In this document: positions 1 through 12,000 of the stretch, piece after piece
How positions within the stretch are numbered: position 1 is the first letter of the stretch
How the letters are laid out: every line of letters begins with the position of its first letter
Source: Opisthocomus hoazin
Lineage: Eukaryota; Chordata; Aves; Opisthocomiformes; Opisthocomidae
Direction of reading: 5' to 3'
Length of the DNA: 64,000 nt
Assembly (NCBI RefSeq): GCF_030867145.1
Contig: NC_134415.1
Location: 22,236,417-22,300,416, forward strand
Program-made: the position numbers and the translations under genes
Notes under the pieces: generated by a model
Databases searched by the model: none
Told to the model about the DNA's origin: nothing
What the model saw: only the letters and a program-made list of their open reading frames with translations

Positions 1-3000
1 TTGTGTCCAGCCAATTTCCTACTGATTTATTCTTCAGTCGCAGAGCATGTACCTGACGAAGTTACTGAAAGCGTTCCTAGTGTTCTCTGTGAAATGTCTC
101 AGCAAAAGAGATGTTGTCAATGTGTGATAATTAGCTCTCCAACTCTCTCTACTTTAATTATACTTTTGGTACTCTTCCCAACCTCTTTTAAAAGAATGTA
201 TTAAACGACCTCAATTTGTTAACTTTCGCTGGGAATAGATCTCTCAGAATACATCTGCGCTGCAACTGACGTGGGACTGCAGGATTTGCAGCTTTAAGGC
301 ACCTGGTTCTGGCAGACACAGTGGCACAGTGACTTCAGCGCCGTGTCCACCAGCCAGGCTGATTTCAGGTACGCACCCGCTTTGCTAGCCAACACCAAAG
401 CCCATGACATCATACCTTCCTAGCAGTTCTTATCGGAGCTAGATAGTGCCAGCTTAAGCATCTCTGCCTGTGCTACAAAAACATACCACCAGTTGCAGAA
501 CATATGCTCAGGTCACACCTAGACAAGAGGCTTCTGGCTCAGTTAGGCAGGGCTGTAGAGCAGTACGATCCCAGACAAACACAGCTGTGCCAGGGACTGT
601 CACCATTACAGTTTTTAAAACCATTTTCTTGCTTGTAGATGGTGGTTTTATTATACTGATATAAGCACTGTACACCTCTCTGGAAAAATATAGTAGTATT
701 TCTATACTGGAAATGTATTCCAAATATAGAAATAGGCATCCACTTGGTCTAATACTTGTATCAGCCTTCACGTGTGTAGCTTTCCTTGCTGGCAGCATTC
801 AGTGTGGGCTTGCCATTCACAGGATTCTTGCTATTCTAGATGTGGGATTGCTGGAGAAACTTGTGGAGGGTAAAACCCAGATCTGACCTGTTCTTGATTT
901 ATCAGCCCTCATCTAGAGAACTTACAACTGATTTCTTGGGCAGGGAAACTTGCAGTTAAATGGCATTGCTCTGGACTGTAACAGGAGTCTATTGATACTC
1001 AGACTCAATGATTAGATTGTCCTTTCTGGGAGTAATTTTGGGACAGAGTGATAAGGAGAGAAGTCTGAAAAGGATCAGGCTGCAATAGATAAGCCCCTGC
1101 CCTCAGTCTGTCTCTCCATGCACACAGGATGAGCCTTGGCAGAAGTGTTTTTCTAAAGGTACAGCTCACTATCTGCTTCAGAAGAGGACAGGAACATAAA
1201 CTTCAGTCTTGCCTTTCCAGGCTGTTGCTTTCTTGAGCAGCATACAGAAAAAAACCCTAGTATATATGCTACTTGAGTGAATGGTTTTGTATTATATAAA
1301 AAAAAAAAACAAAACGCAAACCCAATCCAACCATGCAGAGTAAGCAGGAAAAAGGACAGGTCCTTATCATTCCTTTCTTCTCTACCAGCTAAGCAATTTC
1401 AGGGAAGGAGCAAGCATAGTCTAGTGCTAAATGGAATTCCTTTCATCACAGGAAAGCTGGTCCTTGGGTTGCCACAATTGTCACAGCCCCCTGAGGCTGG
1501 ACACCCAATGCATTTGGGGATCGGTTGCCATTTATCCATACTGCTGTTGCCTTTTGATCTTTCTGTTTCTCTCTGTAAAGTACCACAGTATTGTTGCCAC
1601 TGGAAACTGTTCCCCATTTGAGGTGGACTTCCCCAGAAGAAACTCTCTGAGGGGATCTGAGTGTGCCTCCAGGAAACGGCATTGACCCTCCACTTCCTCA
1701 TACGCTACAGGAGTGCAACATATGGCAGAATACAGCATATTCTCCCCACAACACGCTAGAAAGGTCCACTGTTCTGCTGAACTATATCGTGTGAGTACAC
1801 CAGAAGAAATTTGAAAAATAAGAGAAGCTGCAAGTCTGGGCAACATGATATCTGCGTGCCTAGCCATCACTGGATGTAGTAAGGTTCCTGAGAATAGTGG
1901 CAGGGTGCATGCACTTAACTGAAGCATCACTAGGATTCTTCTTACCGTCTTACCCTGAACCCTGTACAGGATTTGGAGCATCTGGTACTATTTCACGTGA
2001 CACTTGAAGGCAAACTCATTTCACAGTTGATAAGCTGCGGTGGAGTAAGAAGTGTGCCCGAGGTGTAACTATCATTACTAGCTTCTGCTAATTTTTTTTG
2101 ATGATTTTAAATTATGCATCAGTTCAGTAGTATCAATTAAATGTAAACAGAACATGCTTTTCAAAAGTAGGTATTATCAGCATTTCTCAGAGAGGAGGAC
2201 TGAGAAAGAGAATGATTAAAGGGCTACACTGGAGAAGTGTCTCTGAATTTTTTGAGTGCTTTAATTGTAAAATAACTGTCTAGAGATATTTTAGGTATCT
2301 CAAGTTAAGTGGACAGTTTCGAAAATTTAGTCCTAATCACCTGCTTAAAATCACATATTAAGTCATTAACAGAGTCATTAATAAAACCTGTATCTCATGA
2401 TGCCCACAGCCTTCCTCCAGCCTTTTCACACTGTAGTATTCAAGAACTCAAACTTTTTAAAACTCGGAAACTAAGGCAGAATAAAGAAGTGATGTAATGA
2501 TTTAAGTAGTTTCAGTATTGCCACTCTGGACACGTAGGACATGCTGAGCTGTGTTTTCTACCTGGCTTCATTAACCAGTTATGATGATGGCCAAAGCCTA
2601 AAAAGGCCTATGTGTATGTGAGTAACACTATACGATCTGAAATGTCGGGATTCAGGACTCTCCAGTAGACTTATTCCTGCACGTGTCTCTGGAGAACTGA
2701 AATATAGTACCTAGTTACAGAAGTGCATAATATTTATGTCTTTAAAGCAGCTACAGCCAAGCTACATTTCCTAGTATACTTGGCAGTTTCAACTCTTTCA
2801 AAAGGTGGACAGACCAGCAACGTTTTTTGCTCTAACATACTTCTCATAAGGGAAGAGAGGAAGTCAATGCTGGGAGAAAACTTTGAGGTGTGGACTGACA
2901 GAGATGTCTTTTCCCACGTGGTGGTGCCTAATGGGCCTCTACTGGCAAACACAGAATAGAAAACAGTTGACCACTAAACTAACGTGTCTCATGACTTCAG

Positions 3001-6000
3001 AGTTCACAAACAGGATAGAGACAGAAAGGATTAGCAGGTCACAATTACTCCTCCACAGTTTATTTTAGGTTTCTTTCTCCTTTTTACGTTTGTGGATGTG
3101 GTTGTAAGTTTGTCATACTCCATTTTTCTTCTGCATTTTCATGCCCGAAACCTACCCACCTCACTACCTGTCCAGCTAAAAGCTTCATCTGTTTTTCTTA
3201 GTCTTTTCTATACCAGATTGCAGAAGCTCTCAATAATGCAAAGAATTTCTTCCTTCAGTGTAATCCCAGTTTCTTCTTACACAGCATAAGAGGGGCAGAA
3301 AGCAAAGGATGGGATCCTGCAAAGCAGAACAGTTGTGGCAAGACAGGGCACGACCCACGCTCATTACATACAGGTAATGGGGAACTTCTGAGCCCAAGCA
3401 GAGCGCTACAGGCCTGAGTTAGTACTACTTAATTAGTAATTATATGTCTGTAACATTGTAGCTTTCTACAAAACTTTCACACGTCTATCTTCAAAGCACC
3501 CTCTTGACTTTCGTGCTTTCATTTTAGGATTTGATAGCTATTCTATATGGGCAAAGAGAATTTGTAGTTGATCTAATTAAAAGAACATGTTTTCTTCCTT
3601 ATGAAAATCAAAGAAAACAATAGTTTTGGTTTTTAGTTTATCTAAACACATTCAAAAATAAGTCTAAATTTTTCTATGTTTACCACATAACTTCTAAGAG
3701 ACATCCTTTTGCTCTCTCTCTACCATAAATATTTCTGCTTTTGGACATATCAAGCATTTGGGGAGAAAGAAAAAATAGCATAGATCTTAAATGTTCAATA
3801 TCTGAAATGAAACTAGCTCTTAACTGAAAATAATCCATCACGGAATTCACAGTTTTCCTACAAAGATGTAAGTTTAGGGATTTGGAGTTGTATGCGTTTT
3901 TTTTAAGGAAAGCAGACACTGCAAAACAAATGTGTGAGAGCTGACTGCCTTTATCTAAATCTCATACAGTTATGTCAGTTACTTCTTGTTATCTGAATTT
4001 AGACAAACTAATAGGGGGATACTTGCCCTAATGCTGCTCGTGTAAAGACAAATAGGTAACTGATCCAAAGGAATCAAATGTAGGGCTGATGACTCTTAAC
4101 AAATCCGAGATAAGACAAGTTACATGAATGATCTTTTCCAGGGAGTTTGAATGTTAATTAAAATGTTTAAATGAGATTAGTTACAGTGTTTCTCTGAAAA
4201 AAAAAACCAAGGGAAATATTAAATACTAAGTATTAATAAAAGCCTTGTGTATTTATTTTTTGTTCTGGCCATAACTGTCAAAATAATTTGATGAAAATGT
4301 ATGTCATAATCATCGGGGCATGGTGGCTTTCTCAAGTGCTATTGACGAAAAATGCTTCCCATCTCTAATAATAATATAACTGCAGGAGTCCCTTGTGAGA
4401 TCCTCAATATCCACAATTTTAACATTCTACCTGAGCCTGGGGAATCTGGTATCCTTCCCCCATCCTTAGTGGAAGCGGAAAAAATTAACTTCATCCAGAG
4501 GTCTAGATGGGATGCTTTAAAAAGTAGCATAGAGAAAATACTAACGTTTCTGCTTCTGAATTACGCTACTATCCTTGTAGGTACCAAAGTCCTCACATAC
4601 CCCTTTGTTCTTCACAAAATAAATAATTAAAAGTATATATCTATTCAGACCATGTAGTACTTCATTGCTTCAATTTTGTTTTCCCCCATTTATTTGTTTT
4701 AACCTGTTTGTTTATATTGACATTAACATATATTTGTATCCTTTTCAAAGTAATGAGATTTCTGGTTTGTGCTCTTATGCTCCAGTTTGTATTTGATTTT
4801 TTTACGCTAGATTTAGCCTGGAAAGATATGTTGGCACTTTATTTGTTAGGATAAACACATATTTATAAATTAAAGCAGCATTGTTCCGTTATGTTCCTCT
4901 TCCTCCAAAATATGGAGGTAGCTTACACTTGCTCCAAGATACAGAAAGCTGCGATCTGCACTAAGGAGTCGTAACGGGGACAGGAAGGGAAGGGGGGATA
5001 GCAAGCAGGTTGAAAACTATAATATGGTATTTATTATCACAGAAATAGCTATTATCCAGTATAATCAAAGTAGAATTTAATCTATAATTCTGATATATTT
5101 TTCCAAGTCTGTGCTGATATAGTCATAACTTTACAAAATACCTTTTTTGGACTGGAACTTTTCTAGTTTTATCTACTCTTTCTTATATAAAAGCTTGAGT
5201 AATATCATTCCAAACATTTCTAAGTTATGTGTGGATTAAGAACATAACCTTTTTCAGATGTTTCAGTAGCATATTTTATGCCTGAATATTTCAATAATGG
5301 CAGAGGACACGAACATCACACCTAGTTTGTTTTGGGGTGTTTCTTTAATGCTGTTGTGATCTAATAAATGCCAATCCTGGAAAAATGAGTATAATTGTTT
5401 CAAAGTTATGAGTTTTAAATGAGACGTCCTCAAGAAAACTTTGTCTAGGTTTCTTTTCCTTCTCACTCTAAAAGGACAGAAACTAACAATTTCAAATGCA
5501 CTGAGATATCCAAATATTAAAGTTCTGGTGTCCACAGATGGTGACAAGATCATGAGACAAAGCTCCCATTGCTCCTAGCAGCTTTTAAAGCTACAGCACT
5601 GTACTGAGACATAATGGATTCAAATACCTAATTTTAACGACCTCTATTTTGTATTTTTGGAAAGAGTTCAGATGTCTTCTGTTGATTCAAAAATTTATCC
5701 AACGACTGGATCTATGTGAATATCTATCAGGGAAAGAAAAAAGCAGAAGTGAGAGGGAGTGCAAATATTTGAAGTCTGGGATTGTTTGAGGAAAAAACAC
5801 TGAATCCTACTTCATCCATTAGGTCATTAATGGAACAGTTCAAGTCTTCTACTGACACTTAACACTCCTTACTTCAGCACTACAAGTCTACTGATGAGAT
5901 ACAGCATTCGGAAAGGTACATGAAGTTGGCAAGCTGTGACATGTTGCCCCTTGCCTTTTGCCATAAGGACAGTGTATCACCATGTAGAACATAAAATGTG

Positions 6001-8940
6001 GATGGTTTTCTTCTCTTTCTTGCTTATTAGTGGATTGCATGAAGTGGATGATAATGTAATTATTGACATAAGTAAGCTGTTTGAAATACCCTTTATAGGG
6101 ATTTTTTTTCTAGCTTAGCAGGTGAGTGCTTAGTTTCCTCAGGAGACAACCATTAGTCATATCATAGCTGTCTGAAGCCATGAAGCTATGCCGTGAAGCA
6201 TATGTTCAGGTTAAAAGGAAATCTGCAACTTCAGCAAAGTGCTTCGGAATGAAAAAGGACATGTTGTGCATGTTTTTCTGAACTGGTTCTCCATTTGACA
6301 TAAGTGAATTCAGGGAGGTTCAGATGAAGATATGGGACACTAAGCAGCAGTGAGTTACTGCCCTGGAAGGGGGCAATTACTGCAATGGAAAGCCACAAAT
6401 GCTCCGTCCTCAACAGGTGGGAAATACAAGATTGATTTCCACTGCATGATTAACGTTAAACCTGTTCCTGGGAACTGACCTGGGTTGAAATGATTTCCAG
6501 ATTTGTCCATCAACATACCTGCCCATATCCTTCTGCTTTACAAGACAGCTTCCCAAAGCTTCTCTCAGGAGGGAAAACCAAAATGTATTTAATTCTATGG
6601 AGGGTCTTTCCAAACTCTACAGAAAACTCACTCAGTACCTCCTTTAATGGGCCAGGCACTGAGATTTGCATTTCTGTGTTTCTCTTTCAACCTTCCAGTT
6701 GACTTTTTTCACAAAGACACTTTATATAGGAGCTTTTCTCGAACTGGGCAGAAGAGGTCTATCTAGGTACACACAGGAGATTGATCATACTGGTCATTTA
6801 TGGCAAATCGAGATTGATCATGGGGGTCATTTATGGCAAATCTTCATCATATATGCCAAAATCTGCACACAGCACTCCCAGCACACAGACAGCAAGTACA
6901 ACAAGCTCAGCAGAGTTTGTGGCTGATCTACAAGTGAAATATTACATATACTCACATCAGTACTTCAGCTCCCTGTGACAGCCTTTCTATGTGAAACTGG
7001 CGATCATATATATGAAATCAGTTCTTGCTGGATACAACTTCCCTGGCACAGCACTTTCTGATAATAGCCTACCCTCTAGTAAGCATCAGTTAAGCAGTTT
7101 GTGGTAAACTAGTAGCTTGACTATACAACTTTCTTTGGACAGATGAAAAGTGGTGCTAAAATACTGTTTCTACATAGAAAGGCTCAGAGTCAGAGCCCAA
7201 ACTATATTTACTACTGGTACTTACAGTGGATGACAACATTTGGATATTTATTATACTAATGCAAAAATATATCATGAACCTATCAAATACCGGGACACCA
7301 CAAAAATTTCAGGACAAGGGCTATGAAATTTTAGGGCCCTTGGGCTCTTATTCTCCAATTATTAACTGCTCGGCCTTGAGCCCGTCTGATGGGCTTGTTA
7401 GACGAAGCCTGCCTGCATGCGGTAGAGTGCTGCAGCCCAGGCTGATGCAGGGACACGCTCGTCTTCCAGATCTCCAGAGTTACAGGGGCAGGAAACTCAG
7501 GCAGCTCATATCCCTATTTTTCTCTGTTGTCCACTGGAGCAGCAGTTGTGTGTTCTCTCACTGTGCCTGTGGGAGAGGAAAGCAAGGAAGAAAGGAAAGA
7601 TGCAGAGTAGCGGAGCCGGGCCACAGGGAAGACGGCAAAGGGGAGCAATGGGAATACTCTTTGATATTGCATGAATTTACAATTGGGATACTGTTGTGGC
7701 ACTGAGCTATTGGCCATCAACAGCATTTATTACTTTTGATACAGATGCAACACTGCTGAAGTATGGGATGTTGCTTGATGTAATTTTGGTTGACAACAAG
7801 GTGAGAACACAAAAACCTGTATTTTTGGGGCAGTTGATGTTGAATTGCTGCAAATGTATTCAAATACAAAGAGACAAAACAAACAAGCTAATATGATTTT
7901 GTTTCCCGTAGTGAATTTTTCTTGTTATCTGCTTTCTTGTCACACTGCTGTCATGTCTAATAACACAGGCGTCATTTTCTACTCTGAATTCTCTTCAGAG
8001 TTTGTCTTGCTGTTTTTTTTGGCAGTGAAATCCTCAATCACAGCCTGTCCAAGATACAATGGAGCATCATTCTGCTTTTTTCGGTTATGACAGATGTATT
8101 CCTGCACCACTGCTGTTCATTTAGAATGTTGTAAGGATTTGTGTAGGCTTTTGCCTAAAACAACACACTGGTTGCCCTCATTTATTCCTGTTCTCATAAA
8201 CTCATGCTGTTGATTTGCATTTCCAGATTCCTACCAGCCCATCCCCACTCTGCCTACAATGGCTCCTTCCTAACAAGATGTCAACACCCTTCTCTGATCA
8301 TTGACTTGTAGAAGCAGGCAAAACTTCTTTCCTGTGTTTTAATTCAAGTACAGAAGTGTTTTTCTTATGCTGCCCTTATGCCTAGGAACTCCCTGGAGAC
8401 ATGGGCCCATCTGCCCATTGGGCTTCAGACTCAGAACTCTCCTTCACTGCAACACCTATAAAAGTGCACAATACCAGTCTGCTTTTCCTCTACCTACAGC
8501 TTGGTAAGATCCTGCTCCTTCACAACAGCTCCCAGATCTTATGATAATATTAACAGAAACAACAATAAGTACCGAATTAGCAAAAGCTATTTCCCAGGAA
8601 TAGACTTGTATTCTTTCTGAAAGCTCCACATGCAAAACCAGCTTTATCTAAATAATGACAGACAAGGAAAGAAAAAATAAGGGACTTTCAAACCCTTATG
8701 TAGATTCCCTCTATAATTCTCACAGGTGAACTTGTTAAATCTGTACCAATAAAAGGTATAAAGGATGAGCAGGCTTTCTAGTTTTACAAGCAGTAGTAAG
8801 CAAAAAACCCCACAGTTTGTGGGCAATAACTTGTATCACCTTCCGTCTCAAAGATGGATCACACGTTTATGAAGACACATTGCTTCTGCTCTGATCTTCT
8901 AGCAATTTATCTCACTTTTACTACCTATAACTGCCATTTA
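1..8940. other. intergenic, no gene recognised
   Basis: AT-rich sequence with short chance ORFs in all frames, none with homology I recognise. The only items are the 33-bp tandem duplication at 6,777 and a modestly GC-richer patch at about 7,330-7,650. Around 1,400-1,980 the minus strand is open in three overlapping frames (up to 149 codons), noted separately. In mammals the gene divergent to SRBD1 is PRKCE; its first coding exon is not here. Confidence 0.7.
6777..6842 (+). repeat. 33-bp tandem duplication, two copies
   Basis: Copy 1 (6777-6809) and copy 2 (6810-6842) are head to tail. Both start GAGATTGATCAT and end GGTCATTTATGGCAAATC; they differ at only 3 bases in the middle (ACT against GGG). 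The near identity suggests a recent event or a variable-number repeat. Confidence 0.93.
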
Positions 8941-9088
8941 GGAATGGTTGAGTCACCATCCCTGGAGGTGTTTAAAAAACGTGTAGATATGGTACTTCGG
9001 GACATGGTTTAGTAAGCAAGGTGTTGTTGGGCCGGTGGTTGGACTTGATGATCTCAGAGGTCTTTTCCAACCTACGATTCTGTGATTT
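8941..9088 (+). mobile_element. CR1 LINE, 3' end fragment
   Basis: The stretch matches the CR1 3' end: GAGTCACCATCCCTGGAGGT near the start, then GTGTAGAT, GGACATGGTTTAGT, GTTGGACTTGATGATCTC, and the tail AGGTCTTTTCCAACC...ATTCTGTGATT. It is heavily 5'-truncated, as usual for this family, and diverged. It does not overlap a gene. Confidence 0.93.
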
Positions 9089-12000
9089 CAAAGAGACTTT
9101 TTTTAACGGGTAGGAGTTTCAAAATGCTATTCTCTAAATAATACAACCAAATACCCACGGTCACCTAAAGCCTTTATTATGCATTTATAAATCCTCACTA
9201 TAAAGCAAGACTAACAAATAATTGCATTGCAGTATATTCAGTGAAACGACTGTACTTTTCTTTACAAATGAAAGGTGAAGTGGCCAGCTAAAATGAGAAC
9301 TAAGAAGCTAATGGAAGGACACTTCATTTAGGAATGTGAGGAAGTGTAATAAGCCACGCATATCCTAATTTAAGTCTTGTGGCATTGCAGAGCTATGACT
9401 GCAAAGTCATCATGTGTATGTGGGTGGGAGTCGGCAAATAGCTGTGATGGGAGCTCAAAGTTTCTCTTTAATCTTGTAATGTGTTCACTGGTATTTTATT
9501 TACAGAAGCAATTACTTCTGGCTATATATAGTTAGTTACTGTAATAGTTATTTTACAGAAATAGCAACAAAGTTTTATGTGTCAACGTTCTCCATTCACT
9601 GGAATTTTTGGAACTTCTTGTCAGAGAATGAATGACCTGTGATGCTGCAGGATAACCAAGACAAATCCAAGCAACCAAACTGGCCGCTTTCATGGCCTGC
9701 TAATACTATTAAAGCTGAGGTTGCTGGCTCACTGTTTCTTGAACCTAAAAACATTGCTTTAAATCTAGCAAGGATGAGGCATGACATATGTTTATGCTAC
9801 TTCCAAAATGTTGGCCTGGTTTCAAAATACTGTGCACGCTTGGAACTGAACAGATACTGCAATGGAGTCTGCAAAACTGACTGCAATTATTTAAAAGAAT
9901 CGTTGCTAGGACTACTAACACAACCATTTTTTATAACAAAACTGCAGGCTGCCATGCTAGTAAAAATGCTGACACACTTTACAACCACAACCAGAAAGTG
10001 ACTTCTAACTTCACCAGGGACAGGCCACGCCATGGTCTAGCTGTTGGCAGCAGTCATCCATTCCAGAAGAGCTGGATCTGAAGGGAAACGCATCTCTCCC
10101 TTCAGGCAAGAGCTGCATCTTTCTCAGCTCTCACCTAGGATCAGGCTAATCTGCCTCCAGCCGCAGCTCTGCTGAAGACAGTGGAATTTCAGGCAGGTGA
10201 AAAAAGCATTACATGATGCTTATTTTCATCTCTAAAGTTGGGTGGACTTGCGACATGCATAAAACCACATTTACAGTCTTTTGAATTTTAAAGCTTGCTT
10301 TCGAAGATCGGAAAAGAGAGGAAGCAAAGACTGAGAAATGAAGAAGTTCTCTAAATGATGATTTGTGTCATGATATCTAGTATTATGACTATGTTTTGAC
10401 AATACACAAACTTTCTTGCTTCAAAATTGTCCCCAAATTGCTTGGTTAGAACTGTTTAAGTACGCTTGCACAAACTGTTGTGTCAGTGACAGACAAGGAG
10501 GCAACATGGCAAACATCAGATACTGTTACTGTCCATGCACTAACTGGGACTGGTCAAAATTTTTACAGCAGGAATTTTCCTGTAAAATTTACAGTTTCTG
10601 TAGTCTAAGATTCTTATGCAGCCCCTTTATGTGCTAATACCTGAGCGTATCACAGTCATTATTTATCCTCTCACACCGTTTTAAGAAACATTATTAGTAG
10701 CCCATTTTAACGATGAGGAACCGAGGAGGAGAAAGAGTCGCTCATCGAAGGTCACACAGGACATCTGCAGCAGAGGAGGAAATTGAGTCTGAGATTCAGA
10801 TTAATGCTTCCTAGACTGAAGCCCTTTTCATAGCTTGCTGAAAGCATCTGATCAATTTGTAAGCACTCAAATTGCTATTCGAACAGACGGGAATAATGGA
10901 CGCATTCTGAGGCCCCTCCGCTTGGCAACATTGTCTCCTGTTTTCAGCAGTGATGGATTTGGTCCCTCTGTAACAAGACACGCAGCCTCATGGCTGTTGA
11001 AGGTCCTGACCTGGGTGCTTCTGCAGAGTCAGCAGATGAAACTGGAGACTCAGACTTGCCTCTGAGGCACCCTAGGCCCACATGCAGAGTACTGACATGC
11101 AAATATATATATAAGGGGTAAAATAAAAAGGAAAAATGCTTTTATATGGATAATAGTAAAGGAATAATGGGGTTTGCTAGTTCAGTGGACTAACTTTGAG
11201 TGAAGTATTTTAGTTCTGATTCCTCCAAATGTGATTTTTTCCAAAAAACTGTTGCAGCCTAGAAAAAAGTTTGCTATAATCTTGAGCATGCTTGTTTACA
11301 GAAATCAGAACTGACCTCTACAGAAGCAGAATCACCCTCTAGCAATCCCTAAGCCAGTATTTCCTTCTGATTCTGAAGAGGCCTTCTCTTTTGAAATAGA
11401 ATAACCCAGGAACAATAGTCTACACTTCAGTCTAAATATCCTTTGGTACTCCTTACCTTCCTTCCAAGACTTAGATATTTTTCCATTCCCTTATCTATGT
11501 AGACTGGACATATTAGCACACAACGGAGGTTCAGGAGTAACTGCAAAACAGTTGCTGGATCAGTTGGGAGAAGAGCCACACTATCATCCTCTGCAGCTGC
11601 ACAGTTACAGATCACGTATGGAATACCTATGGATTTTGAAGATGCAGGATACGGTTCTCTACCTTTGCACAAGGCACATAATTTGTGTGTGCTTTTGTTA
11701 TTCACAACAGGGAGAAAAAAAAGGCTGTGAGGATAAATACCAGTGCTGTCTACAGCAATTTAGAAGCTCTTCAAACACACACTGACAATAGGTGTTTCTG
11801 CCTGTAGGTGCAGAGGTACTCTACACCATATGGACCATGCACCTTGTGTCATCCACACACAAAGAAGAGCTGCTGTAAACATGTACAGAGCAATTACATA
11901 GCAATGGTCAGCAGATTCAGTAGGTGTTGGACTAAGAAAGTTGGCTGCAGTGTCTTCTTCAAAGTGGAACTTAGGATCTGAGCACAGAGGACCCCCACTT

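Noticed and set aside
2430..2500. GGAAACTAAGGCAGAATAAAGAAGTGATG, loosely MIR-like
   Set aside because: Only one short block agrees, and the AAGGTCACACAG part is missing.
7226..7705. 159-codon plus-strand ORF across a GC-richer patch
   Set aside because: Composition looks random and no family is recognised; the GC rise alone lengthens ORFs.
9639..10001. 120-codon plus-strand ORF in the intergenic region
   Set aside because: No recognised motif, no promoter or splice signals; consistent with chance.
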